From assembly GCF_010586825.1 (NCBI RefSeq), contig NZ_JAAAGB010000011.1, positions 62,001 through 126,000 of the forward strand: a stretch of DNA of 64,000 bases, read 5' to 3'. Position 1 is the stretch's first letter. The number at the start of each line of letters is the position of its first letter. The translations under genes and the position numbers were made by a program. Of this stretch, positions 7,679 through 15,385 are shown one piece after another. The DNA comes from Draconibacterium mangrovi (GTDB lineage Bacteria > Bacteroidota > Bacteroidia > Bacteroidales > Prolixibacteraceae). The notes beneath the pieces were generated by a model, which saw only the letters and a program-made list of their open reading frames with translations, had not been told where the DNA came from and did no database searches.

Positions 7679-9232
7679 TTATCTTCTCATTACAGGAACT
7701 TTTTCATAACCAAGGAACTTACTGGCCCAGGAAATAAACGTTTCAAAGTTTGGAGCATCGGTATGGCCACCATCATGTTGTCGCCAGGCCAGTTGTCCGT
7801 CAAGTAAACCTTTTAATACAGGGGGCATTTCCTCTGTCATATAGTCGTTTGAAACTCCCAGATCTTTTGCCCCCACCAATTTAAAAACCGAACCTGCCGC
7901 AATGGTTGCCATGTAACTTCCTTTTTGATCGAGCCATTTTGCATCGCCCTGCTCCGGAATTCCATAACTAATGAAGGTAAGTCGGGGAGCGCACAGAGCA
8001 ATTAATTCATGCGAATCTACCGTTAGGTCGCAACCGGTTTTCCGGCCAAAAGATGCCTCTTCAGCGCCATATTTTAAATAATTTCCGGCCATCCAGTGAT
8101 ATTCACCTGTTCCGGTAAGGCTTTCCACCGCTTCACCAAAAACTCTGCGATGAAGAGCGGCACCTCCTTTACCTGAAGAGCCTATTAAACCAACAGCAAA
8201 ACGCGGTTCGAAAGCAAGTGTAACCAATGCAGCTTTTCCATAACGTGACACGCCTTCGATCCCAACTTTCTTTGCATCCACCAACGGATCTGTTTCAAGA
8301 TAGTCCAATGCCCGGGCTGCTCCCCATGCCCATGCACGAAGCGATCCCCAATCTTCCGGTTTTCGGGGCTGCCCCTTATTTACCAACCCGATTATTCCCC
8401 TTGTCAGCCCTGCTCCGTTGTCGGCCTGAATGCTACCCGGATCAATGGTCAGATATCCCCAGCCTGCGGCAATTAACCGTTCGGCAGGAGAAGGTTCCTG
8501 ATCACGGCGCTGCATAAAAGCAGCAAACGGATCTTCGCGTTTTATCGGTTCATATGCCGGGTAACGTTTAAAAACGTCTTCCAATTCAGGATTATCTTTT
8601 ATGAGTACTTCTTTAAATGTTTTGTTGATTTTGCCTAAATCTTCTGCAGAAGGCTGGGCAGGAGCCGGTAATGAAGGACGACCGAACATCATTAAAACGG
8701 GCACCGGACCTTTTACATTTTGCGGCACCACAAGAACCATATTGATGTCAACATTAATCAGGGGATATTCACTGTTGTCGACATGCCCAACAATTTTTTT
8801 GGCAATTACCGGAGTAAATCCGATGCGTTCGTAATCGGTAATTTCAACCTCCCATTTTACATCCGGAATATTTTTTGGTAGACGGCCATAAACTTCCTTC
8901 TCGAAACCTTCAACTATTTCAGGTCGGCGCTTATTCCACCACATTTCAGGAGTGCTTACTTTTTCCCCGTCGTTGGTTGTCAGAACGGCTGGTAATTCAG
9001 GACAGGGATTAGCTATCGATTCATCATAATTTGCATGGTTGGGTGCCGATTCGTTGCCACTTGGCCCCGGGCGCAAGGATTTTATTCCCAATTGCTCCAT
9101 CATGTTGGCATGATCCTGCTCTGCCGTGAAGGTTACCAGCGGTGGGTATTTACTTTTATCAATTTTCGTTTCCTGTGCTTTCAAATTCACTGAAAAGATT
9201 AAAGCAATTACAAAAGTTAGGATCATTTTCAT
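7679..9232 (-). CDS. Secreted CE15-like carbohydrate esterase (glucuronoyl esterase family)
   Basis: The 517-residue protein has a signal peptide (1-20, ending NLKAQ) and an alpha/beta-hydrolase domain. The nucleophile elbow is GVSRYGK with S329. The region SSGKGGAALHRR, a DSHELIALCAPR block and the histidine in GGHTDAPNFE (H490) follow in the order seen in CE15 glucuronoyl esterases. Those enzymes cut esters between glucuronic acid in xylan and lignin; the related CE19 group removes methyl esters from pectin, and I cannot choose between them. The C-terminus is odd: the gene ends at VPVMRR and runs into a PIG-L remnant. It is downstream of a PIG-L deacetylase and a GH140-like hydrolase on the same strand, which points to breakdown of a decorated plant polysaccharide. 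Confidence 0.85.
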   Translation of the reverse strand: MKMILTFVIALIFSVNLKAQETKIDKSKYPPLVTFTAEQDHANMMEQLGIKSLRPGPSGNESAPNHANYDESIANPCPELPAVLTTNDGEKVSTPEMWWNKRRPEIVEGFEKEVYGRLPKNIPDVKWEVEITDYERIGFTPVIAKKIVGHVDNSEYPLINVDINMVLVVPQNVKGPVPVLMMFGRPSLPAPAQPSAEDLGKINKTFKEVLIKDNPELEDVFKRYPAYEPIKREDPFAAFMQRRDQEPSPAERLIAAGWGYLTIDPGSIQADNGAGLTRGIIGLVNKGQPRKPEDWGSLRAWAWGAARALDYLETDPLVDAKKVGIEGVSRYGKAALVTLAFEPRFAVGLIGSSGKGGAALHRRVFGEAVESLTGTGEYHWMAGNYLKYGAEEASFGRKTGCDLTVDSHELIALCAPRLTFISYGIPEQGDAKWLDQKGSYMATIAAGSVFKLVGAKDLGVSNDYMTEEMPPVLKGLLDGQLAWRQHDGGHTDAPNFETFISWASKFLGYEKVPVMRR

Positions 9233-9408
9233 TAGTGAGTGTTTTAAAATTGAATAGTCATAAGAATTAAATCTGTTGCTCCTCAGTTTTAGCGTGAGGA
9301 GTTTGGTCAGATTTAGACTTGCCGGGTTCGAAATCGTTTAACCGGATTCGTACAATGGTTGAAATTGAGCAGAATGTTAAACTGTTTCCAAGTTTTTTGA
9401 TTTCGAGA

Positions 9409-10281
9409 TTATTTTCCCAACATCGGAAATAAATTTTGTATTTCTTCATCGGAAGGATGCCGGCCGAATTCGCATATTTCAAAGGCTTCTACTGCCGATG
9501 CTTTTTCTGCGGTTACGGTGTTGTACCATTTCTCCAACGATTTACGCATGACAGGAGTGACGGTTATTAAACGCATTTTTCCCAGCCATTCCAGTCGGTC
9601 TTGCTCACTATCCGGAACATCTTCCAGCACTCCATTCAACCATGGAAGCCACTCGAAGAATTGCGACTCGTGCGCGGCCATACCATAAACTTTCTTATCG
9701 TACACGGCTGAAATATCAACAGCAATGTCGGGTTGAAAAGGATTGGGCTTTTGGAAATTATCGTGCGAATACAAAAATACCGGATTCACTTTTAGTGCCG
9801 CAACATCGGGAGCCACATTCGGTACTGTTACCAGGAAAGCTGCATCCTGAACGGCGATGGCTGTATTTCTGTGGTCGGGGTGGTAATCGTACGGGCGGTG
9901 TGTAATTACCACATCGGCATTCCAGTTTCGGATGATACGGATGATATCGTGGCGTAATTTAAGTGTTGGCATCAACTCGGCATCGTGGTTATCTAAAACT
10001 TTATACGTCACGCCAATTCTTTTCCCTGCTTCTTCAGCTTCCTTTATCCTTATTTTGGCCAGTGCGCCACCGCCCTTGCTAAAATGTCCCGCATCGCCGT
10101 TGGTCAGCGAAACAAACAGTACGTTGTGCCCCATTTGCGCAAACTGGTATGCGGTGCCACCAACATCAACGTCGGCATCATCGGGGTGGGCGCCAATAAC
10201 AACAACATTTATTTTTGAGTGCTGTGCATGGGTGATAAAAGCAAAAAAGCAGCATAAAAGGACTAAAATCGAAGTTCTCAT
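9409..10281 (-). CDS. Secreted PIG-L family deacetylase
   Basis: The 290-residue protein begins with a signal peptide (MRTSILVLLCCFFAFITHAQ). The zinc site is AHPDDAD (H32, D34, D35) with the later YDYHPDH (H134, H137). PIG-L/LmbE enzymes remove N-acetyl groups from GlcNAc-containing substrates; BshB and MshB are cytoplasmic members, but the signal peptide here places this one in the periplasm or outside, suggesting a glycan substrate. It lies between GH140-like and CE15-like genes on one strand, with gaps of 99 and 176 bp. Its C-terminal tail is duplicated as the remnant at 7562-7678. Confidence 0.9.
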   Translation of the reverse strand: MRTSILVLLCCFFAFITHAQHSKINVVVIGAHPDDADVDVGGTAYQFAQMGHNVLFVSLTNGDAGHFSKGGGALAKIRIKEAEEAGKRIGVTYKVLDNHDAELMPTLKLRHDIIRIIRNWNADVVITHRPYDYHPDHRNTAIAVQDAAFLVTVPNVAPDVAALKVNPVFLYSHDNFQKPNPFQPDIAVDISAVYDKKVYGMAAHESQFFEWLPWLNGVLEDVPDSEQDRLEWLGKMRLITVTPVMRKSLEKWYNTVTAEKASAVEAFEICEFGRHPSDEEIQNLFPMLGK

Positions 10282-10380
10282 AATTAGTTAGTTTAGTTTT
10301 ATTTAGGTTTCTAAGTTATGTTTTTTTTGGGATTATTACATAAAATTTATGACACGTTAAACGCTTAAATGAGGAGACTA

Positions 10381-11781
10381 TTATTTGTGGTAAACCATCT
10401 TTCCGGGTCTGTTATAAAGCTCCTGTGCAGAATCCACAACCAGCACCCAATCGTGTCCTTTACCGAACGTTGGTGGTTTTATTTTTGTTTTAGTTGATTT
10501 ATCAATTGATGGTCCTTCGAAGGAATTTCCGGTACGGGGATCGAACCACCAACTGTTAAAAGTTGGCCCTCTAAGCTCCGAGAAATCAAGGGCTGTTGTT
10601 TTTCCGGTCGGAAAATAAATCATAGCATAAGTACCATTATCATCTCGCGTAGCAATAACATAATTGTTATCCTCAGGCTGTGAATCCAAAACCATGGATT
10701 GATCAGGTATCCGGGTTAAGACAGGCCGCGAGAGCATTAAGTTTTTTAAATATTTCATTTGATTCGCCATTGGCAAATCAAGCGCTTCGGGCCAGGGACG
10801 TAAGGGTTGGTTTACCGGAGTTTTATCTGGTTTATACATTTGCCATACATCATGACATCCGTATGTTTGACCAAAGGCACCAGCAAATACATTCCAGTAC
10901 ATTATTCGCCTTATGTCGTCAGGTATACTGTAACCTAATTCTTTTGCATTAAAACAATTGGGATGATCTTCGTAAAGCGGTTCGCCATCCAATACCGGTT
11001 TTATTGGACGAAGATTGTAGTCGTGATTAATATGCAGGTAAGTACCTTGATTGGCACAGTGTCCTGTTTGATGCATGTTAAAGTCGAGCCATTGCTCATT
11101 GTGGAACCAGGTAGAAGAACCTCCGCCTTCTTTTGGTTGAGGATGATAGCTCATTAAGGTCTTTTCATATCCGCCTGCCATTGATGCGATTCCTTCTGCC
11201 ATTGCATTCCATATTGCCACATCCTGTGAATCTTCCCGGGGATTTCTGTCACCACCGATAATCCAGATTACATTGTCGCAATCCGCATACCTGGCTCCAA
11301 TATATTCACCAAATGATCTGGCGTTAGCTAAGTTAAACACCTCTGGTCCTTCCCCCCAGCTGTTCTTATTGAGTTTATCACCCCATGTCGGCAGTAATGC
11401 AATATACATCCCCAATTCAGAGGCTTTTGCGATTGCATAGTCGACATGTTGAAAATAGCTATCATTTGGATAACGGGGGTCATTGTCTTTTAGAGGAGTG
11501 TTTCCATAAGGGTTTGGGGTGTTGAGTCCATCCAACTCAGCCAAAACAACTGTTTGTACAACATTGAAGCCCTGAGATGCTCTTTTTTCCAGGTATAGAT
11601 GTATCTCATTGCTGTCACATCTGTGCAATAGCTCCCAGGCAGTATCACCTAACCAAAAGAAAGGATCTCCTTTTTCGGTTACCAAATACCGACCATTTTG
11701 GCTAACCATTAACCTCTGTGCATTTAAATTAGCAACAAGTGTAAAAAGCGAAAAGGCGATAATGATGATAGTCTTTACCAT
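10381..11781 (-). CDS. Secreted glycoside hydrolase, DUF4038/GH140-like
   Basis: The 466-residue protein has a signal peptide (1-21, ending NLNAQ) and a TIM-barrel domain that starts with the family pattern FFWLGDTAWELLHR (41-54). The likely catalytic residues are D178 in IIGGDRN and E267 in LDGEPLYE. The last about 90 residues match the small beta domain usually fused to DUF4038 (putative collagen-binding domain, PF12904 type). The studied member, GH140 apiosidase BT1012, acts on rhamnogalacturonan II; other DUF4038 proteins have unproven substrates. It is the first gene of the minus-strand set that continues with PIG-L and CE15-like enzymes, suggesting a pectin- or xylan-like target. Confidence 0.85.
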   Translation of the reverse strand: MVKTIIIIAFSLFTLVANLNAQRLMVSQNGRYLVTEKGDPFFWLGDTAWELLHRCDSNEIHLYLEKRASQGFNVVQTVVLAELDGLNTPNPYGNTPLKDNDPRYPNDSYFQHVDYAIAKASELGMYIALLPTWGDKLNKNSWGEGPEVFNLANARSFGEYIGARYADCDNVIWIIGGDRNPREDSQDVAIWNAMAEGIASMAGGYEKTLMSYHPQPKEGGGSSTWFHNEQWLDFNMHQTGHCANQGTYLHINHDYNLRPIKPVLDGEPLYEDHPNCFNAKELGYSIPDDIRRIMYWNVFAGAFGQTYGCHDVWQMYKPDKTPVNQPLRPWPEALDLPMANQMKYLKNLMLSRPVLTRIPDQSMVLDSQPEDNNYVIATRDDNGTYAMIYFPTGKTTALDFSELRGPTFNSWWFDPRTGNSFEGPSIDKSTKTKIKPPTFGKGHDWVLVVDSAQELYNRPGKMVYHK

Positions 11782-12128
11782 GATTTTTCAGGATGATGTT
11801 TTTAGTCGAAATAATTGTCTACATCGGTTAATCAATAAAAAGAACAAATTAGATAGGAGAACAGTGGTACTTCAATAACCGAATTAGAAATTTTTGATAC
11901 CAAATTAGCAAATTTTAGTTCTTTAAAAATAATAAAATTGAGTTGTTTCAATTACTTTGATTTATAGTACAAATGTTCTTCTCCTATAAGGAGAGCTTGT
12001 CTCGACTCTACGTCGGGAAGGAGACCGCGTATACAGCGGTGATGTGGTGAACGCATTTAACAATACCGAAAAACAATGAATTTAACAGAATCTGATATCT
12101 TTGAGAGTAAAACCAATTTAAACCTACT
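11782..12128. promoter_or_regulatory. Divergent intergenic region with a -7 box for the GH5 gene
   Basis: The 347 bp between the GH140-like gene and the GH5 gene hold no coding sequence. TATCTTTG (12096-12103) is a perfect TAnnTTTG box on the plus strand, with a start expected near 12110 and the GH5 ATG at 12129; no good -33 box is seen. Between about 11975 and 12045 several short dyads cluster, including TCTCC/GGAGA around TATAA and ACCGC/GCGGT. This GC-richer patch inside AT-rich DNA could be a control region or a decayed repeat. Confidence 0.4.
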
Positions 12129-13265
12129 ATGCAACGACGAAATTTTATCAAAACTACCGGGCTGGTAACTGCCGGAGTGAGTATGGCGGGCACTTTGTCC
12201 GCTCACCAACAACAAATTACAAATGATTTACCACATTGGCGGGGATTTAACCTGCTGGATTATTTTTCGCCCGCCCGAGGCAGTAATTCCAACGGCTCGA
12301 CAGAAGAGGACTTTAAGTGGATGGCCGACTGGGGATTCAACTTTGTTCGCATCCCGATGGCGTATCCGCGCTACATCAAATTTGATTCTTCAAAAGATAT
12401 TACACCAGATGATGTAATGAATTTTGATGAGAAAGAAGTGGACAACATTCAGCAATTGGTTGACAAGGCCAATAAACACGGACTGCATGTAAGTTTGAAC
12501 CTGCACCGCGCGCCGGGATTTTGCGTGAATGCCGGCTTTAACGAGCCCTACAACTTGTGGCAGAACCATGAGGCGCAGGAAGCTTTTTATGCGCACTGGG
12601 GAATGTGGGCTAAACGTTTTGCTTCGTATTCCAACAAGCAGATCAGTTTCGATTTGGTGAACGAACCCTGTACCCGTGAAGATATGAACGACCAGTTTTC
12701 GCAGCGCGGACCAATTCCCGGGTCATTGTACCGCAAAGTGGCCAAAACAGCGCTTGAAACCATTCGTAGCTATAATCCGAACCATTTGGTGGTTGCCGAC
12801 GGAAACAATGTGGGATCCGATGTAATTCCTGAGATTTTCGATTTGGAAATTGGTCAGAGTTGCCGGGGATACTATCCGCATTATGTGTCGCATTACCGTG
12901 CTCCGTGGGTATGGGAAAACCCGGATGATGCGCCAATGCCGGTGTGGCCGGGCGAGATTGACGGAAAAAACTTTAGCCGCGAAACCATTGAGGAGTTTTA
13001 TAAACCGTGGATCGATGCGGTGAAAAATGGGGTAGGCGTGCATTGTGGCGAATGCGGATGCTGGCGCGAAACACCACACGATGTTTTTCTGAGTTGGTTC
13101 GGAGATGTGCTCAGCGTGCTGGCTGAAAATAAAATAGGTTTTGCCTTATGGAATTTCAGAGGCGATTTTGGATTGCTTGATTCCGGACGAAAAGACATTG
13201 AATACGAAGACTGGCATGGCCATAAACTTGACCACAAGTTGTTGGAGTTGTTGCAGAAGTATTAG
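12129..13265 (+). CDS. Tat-exported glycoside hydrolase family 5 (cellulase-like)
   Basis: The 378-residue protein starts with a twin-arginine signal (MQRRNFIKTTGLVTAGVSMA, cleavage near LSA). The barrel shows the GH5 hallmarks: acid/base E179 in LVNEP and nucleophile E308 in VHCGECG, with NLHRAPG (124-130) earlier. GH5 enzymes cleave beta-1,4-glucans, mannans or related glycans; the subfamily cannot be told by eye. Export in folded form through Tat is unusual for a GH5 and may reflect a bound cofactor or fast folding. It is transcribed away from the GH140/PIG-L/CE15 set across a shared intergenic region, so co-regulation is possible. Confidence 0.9.
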   Translation: MQRRNFIKTTGLVTAGVSMAGTLSAHQQQITNDLPHWRGFNLLDYFSPARGSNSNGSTEEDFKWMADWGFNFVRIPMAYPRYIKFDSSKDITPDDVMNFDEKEVDNIQQLVDKANKHGLHVSLNLHRAPGFCVNAGFNEPYNLWQNHEAQEAFYAHWGMWAKRFASYSNKQISFDLVNEPCTREDMNDQFSQRGPIPGSLYRKVAKTALETIRSYNPNHLVVADGNNVGSDVIPEIFDLEIGQSCRGYYPHYVSHYRAPWVWENPDDAPMPVWPGEIDGKNFSRETIEEFYKPWIDAVKNGVGVHCGECGCWRETPHDVFLSWFGDVLSVLAENKIGFALWNFRGDFGLLDSGRKDIEYEDWHGHKLDHKLLELLQKY

Positions 13266-13334
13266 CAGAAAAGCTGCTAGCCTCTAGCTTCAAGTTACAA
13301 GTTTTTTACGCTTGGTGTTCAGGATTTATTTCAT

Positions 13335-13433
13335 CATCGCCATAACGGACTGCGCTTTAAAGTTCCGGACTTTCAGTCCTAAATAGAGGAACAAAATCCC
13401 GATATGTAACAGCATAGTCCGTAAAGGGCGATG
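13335..13433. repeat. Nested palindromic intergenic element (REP/MITE-like)
   Basis: CATCGCC and CGGACT on the left (13335-13341, 13346-13351) pair with AGTCCG and GGCGATG on the right (13416-13421, 13427-13433), forming arms of 17-18 bp. Inside lies a second perfect hairpin, GGACT TTC AGTCC (13367-13379), which repeats the core of the outer arms. The 99-bp element sits between the ends of convergent genes and lacks any coding capacity. The rest of 13266-13500 shows nothing else. Confidence 0.7.
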
Positions 13434-13500
13434 AGTTTATTTTCGTATGTGGTCTCCCGATATTGAGCTCGTTTTTACAATTAGCACGGATTTACTCAAT

Positions 13501-14115
13501 CTAAAACTTAAATCCGAAATTCAGGCTTGGTTCAAAAATATATTTGGGTGCTCCTTTTTCAACTTGTGCAAAATCATCGGGGAAATTGGTGTCAACAGGC
13601 CAGTATTTGAGTGCGTAAGCAGGTTCAATATAAATCCGCTTTTTAGCAATTTCAAAACGGTAACCGGCAATAAGCTGCAGATACAACTGAAAGCCTTTCT
13701 GGATTTTTTCATCGTTAACATCGTAATATTGTTTGATAAAAGGGGTGGCCTGGATGGTGGTAAATACACCCTTCCACAAAAATCGCTGGTAACCGGCACC
13801 AATACCATAGGCGCGTACAAATCCGGGATATAATTCGTCTGAATCTCCGTAAGTGCCAAGTGGTTCTTCGTATTTCCAGGTGTTAAACTCCACAAAAATT
13901 CTATTCTTCTGATCAATCTGGTAGCCATAAGTCAATAAATAGTAGTCGGCAGCATCAGGAAAAAAATTATAGAGCATAAACAGGGATGCTCCAATCGAAT
14001 GTTTGTACATAACATTATCTTCGGAAGAAGATGAGCTTGTAGTTGGATTATTTTGCCCAAATACAGCGGTTGTGGTCAGCGCAAAAGCGATGAGAAGGTT
14101 TAGTTTAAAATTCAT
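13501..14115 (-). CDS. Outer-membrane beta-barrel protein of unknown function
   Basis: The 204-residue protein has a signal peptide (cleavage near AVFGQ, residue 21) and then alternating amphipathic strands rich in tyrosine and phenylalanine, ending in SLNFGFKF. A terminal phenylalanine is the usual signal for outer-membrane barrel insertion. The pattern fits an 8- to 10-strand barrel of the porin/OmpW-like size class. No specific family was recognised. It stands alone between the GH5 gene and a secreted protein of unknown function. Confidence 0.7.
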   Translation of the reverse strand: MNFKLNLLIAFALTTTAVFGQNNPTTSSSSSEDNVMYKHSIGASLFMLYNFFPDAADYYLLTYGYQIDQKNRIFVEFNTWKYEEPLGTYGDSDELYPGFVRAYGIGAGYQRFLWKGVFTTIQATPFIKQYYDVNDEKIQKGFQLYLQLIAGYRFEIAKKRIYIEPAYALKYWPVDTNFPDDFAQVEKGAPKYIFEPSLNFGFKF

Positions 14116-14330
14116 TGTTAGATTTTTGAGTTTTTAATCGGTTTTTAAGTTGAAGTCAATGATATTCTTTTCAGTTGAGAAGTTAAACTTAATAAAAAAT
14201 GCTATTCGTTCAATATCATTGAGTTATGATTGTTTGAGTACCAGTTTGTCGTCGGTAGGAATTTCATAGGATATTTATTAAGAGGAACTTCAATTTTCTT
14301 TGTATATGGAAGTGTTAGAAGTCTCTACAT

Positions 14331-14365
14331 AAAAAGGCTCCATAAGAAAATTATGGAGCCTTTTT
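14331..14365 (-). terminator. Intrinsic terminator (bidirectional form)
   Basis: A perfect 15-bp inverted repeat (14331-14345 with 14351-14365) closes a 5-nt loop. Read leftward it ends in a T run and lies 26 bp after the stop of the secreted protein at 14391-15143. The A/T ends make it usable from either side. Confidence 0.9.
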
Positions 14366-14390
14366 AAATTCAGCGTTTCGTCCTGAAATT

Positions 14391-15143
14391 TTAGTTTTTG
14401 CTATAGCTCAAATCCCTTAAGTACCAGGAATCATGTCTTTCTACCGTTCTCAGGATTTTAAGGAAGTCTTTATTCAAATCCTCAAAGAAGTCCTTGTATT
14501 TTTCTGAAAACTCTTTATCGTATTCTAAATATTCCACCTGGTTTTTCCCGAACGACCATCCGATAAAAACCGGTCCGTTGTAGCCCAGTTCTCCTGATGC
14601 AACCCGCCATGTATCGTTATGTCCTTCAGCTTTCATATGATCAACCGCTTTTTTCATAATTCTTCTGAATTCCTTTTGTTTCCCCGGAATGATATAAAAT
14701 TCCTGGAATTCCATGTAGTTTACACTGTCCATTGGGATGCGGTTAACCTCGGGGATTATACTCAGTTCAGCATATTCGGTAATTGTTTTCGAATAATTTG
14801 ATTTCATGGTTTTTACCCATTTACCTGTTTTTTCTTCACCAAATTTTTCCATAATCCTATCCCAATCTTTCTCCAGTTTATCAATATCGGCCAGAGAATT
14901 GATCGGATGCCAATACTGGTACTTAAAATCACCGGTTGTCCAGGCATAAAATTCGTATTTGTAATTTTCATCTTTGCACAGTTGGGCCAGTTCTTTACTG
15001 AATTCCCAGTACTCGTTTATGTGCTCGGGATGCACTTCTTCTTCCCAGCAATACCAGAGTTGTTTACCATTTTCCTGTGCTTGTGTGGTGTGGATGGTAC
15101 AAACCAAAAGGATTACGATCAATCCTAAGCCAATTCTTTTCAT
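14391..15143 (-). CDS. Secreted protein of unknown function with two similar halves
   Basis: The 250-residue protein has a signal peptide (1-22, ending TTQAQ). I do not recognise its family. The mature part seems to be two related modules of about 100 residues. Each begins with an aromatic strand containing EEEV or EFYII, follows with a helix of the type EYWEFSKELAQLCKDE or KEFRRIMKKAVDHMKAE, and then a W-x-x-(G/A)-rich strand (YAWTTGD, WRVASGE). This layout is like the ferredoxin-like dimeric alpha/beta-barrel fold with both halves in one chain. No catalytic motif is evident. It is a single-gene transcript ending at its own terminator. Confidence 0.6.
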   Translation of the reverse strand: MKRIGLGLIVILLVCTIHTTQAQENGKQLWYCWEEEVHPEHINEYWEFSKELAQLCKDENYKYEFYAWTTGDFKYQYWHPINSLADIDKLEKDWDRIMEKFGEEKTGKWVKTMKSNYSKTITEYAELSIIPEVNRIPMDSVNYMEFQEFYIIPGKQKEFRRIMKKAVDHMKAEGHNDTWRVASGELGYNGPVFIGWSFGKNQVEYLEYDKEFSEKYKDFFEDLNKDFLKILRTVERHDSWYLRDLSYSKN

Positions 15144-15239
15144 CTTATTAATTTTTAGTTACTTAAGTAAGTTACCGCAAATCAATAAGAAAACAAAATA
15201 AAAATACGAATTGGTGTTTTTATCGAGGATGAAAATAAA

Positions 15240-15281
15240 AAGACCCGTTCTGTAATCGTCAAATCATACAGAACGGGTCTT
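15240..15281 (-). terminator. Intrinsic terminator after ettA
   Basis: A perfect 15-bp stem, AAGACCCGTTCTGTA (15240-15254) with its complement at 15267-15281, closes a 12-nt loop. On the minus strand it is followed by a T-rich stretch. It lies about 105 bp beyond the ettA stop codon. Confidence 0.85.
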
Positions 15282-15327
15282 AACTTCAGACTCCTGACTT
15301 CGGTTCCCGACGCGTTGGTCGGGACTA

Positions 15328-15377
15328 GTGATACTTCGCATTTTTGTTTCGCTATACTCACAAAAATGGAGAATCAC
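15328..15377. repeat. Imperfect long hairpin next to the ettA stop
   Basis: GTGAT at 15328 pairs with ATCAC near 15377, and CATTTTTGT (15339-15347) pairs perfectly with ACAAAAATG (15360-15368), giving a 50-bp hairpin 8 bp from the ettA stop. A smaller dyad, CCCGAC/GTCGGG, lies at about 15306-15323. It has no T run and looks like a dispersed intergenic repeat rather than a second terminator. Confidence 0.45.
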
Positions 15378-15385
15378 TGAGCTTC

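Noticed and set aside
9267-9482. 71-codon minus-strand frame between the PIG-L and CE15 genes
   Set aside because: It overlaps the PIG-L 3' end in another frame and has no signal peptide, domain or start context.
6785-13265. A complete PUL including transporter
   Set aside because: No SusC or SusD reading frame exists between these points on either strand.
13335-13433. A tRNA or other structured RNA gene
   Set aside because: The arms form one long nested palindrome rather than a cloverleaf, with no anticodon arm or T-loop sequence.
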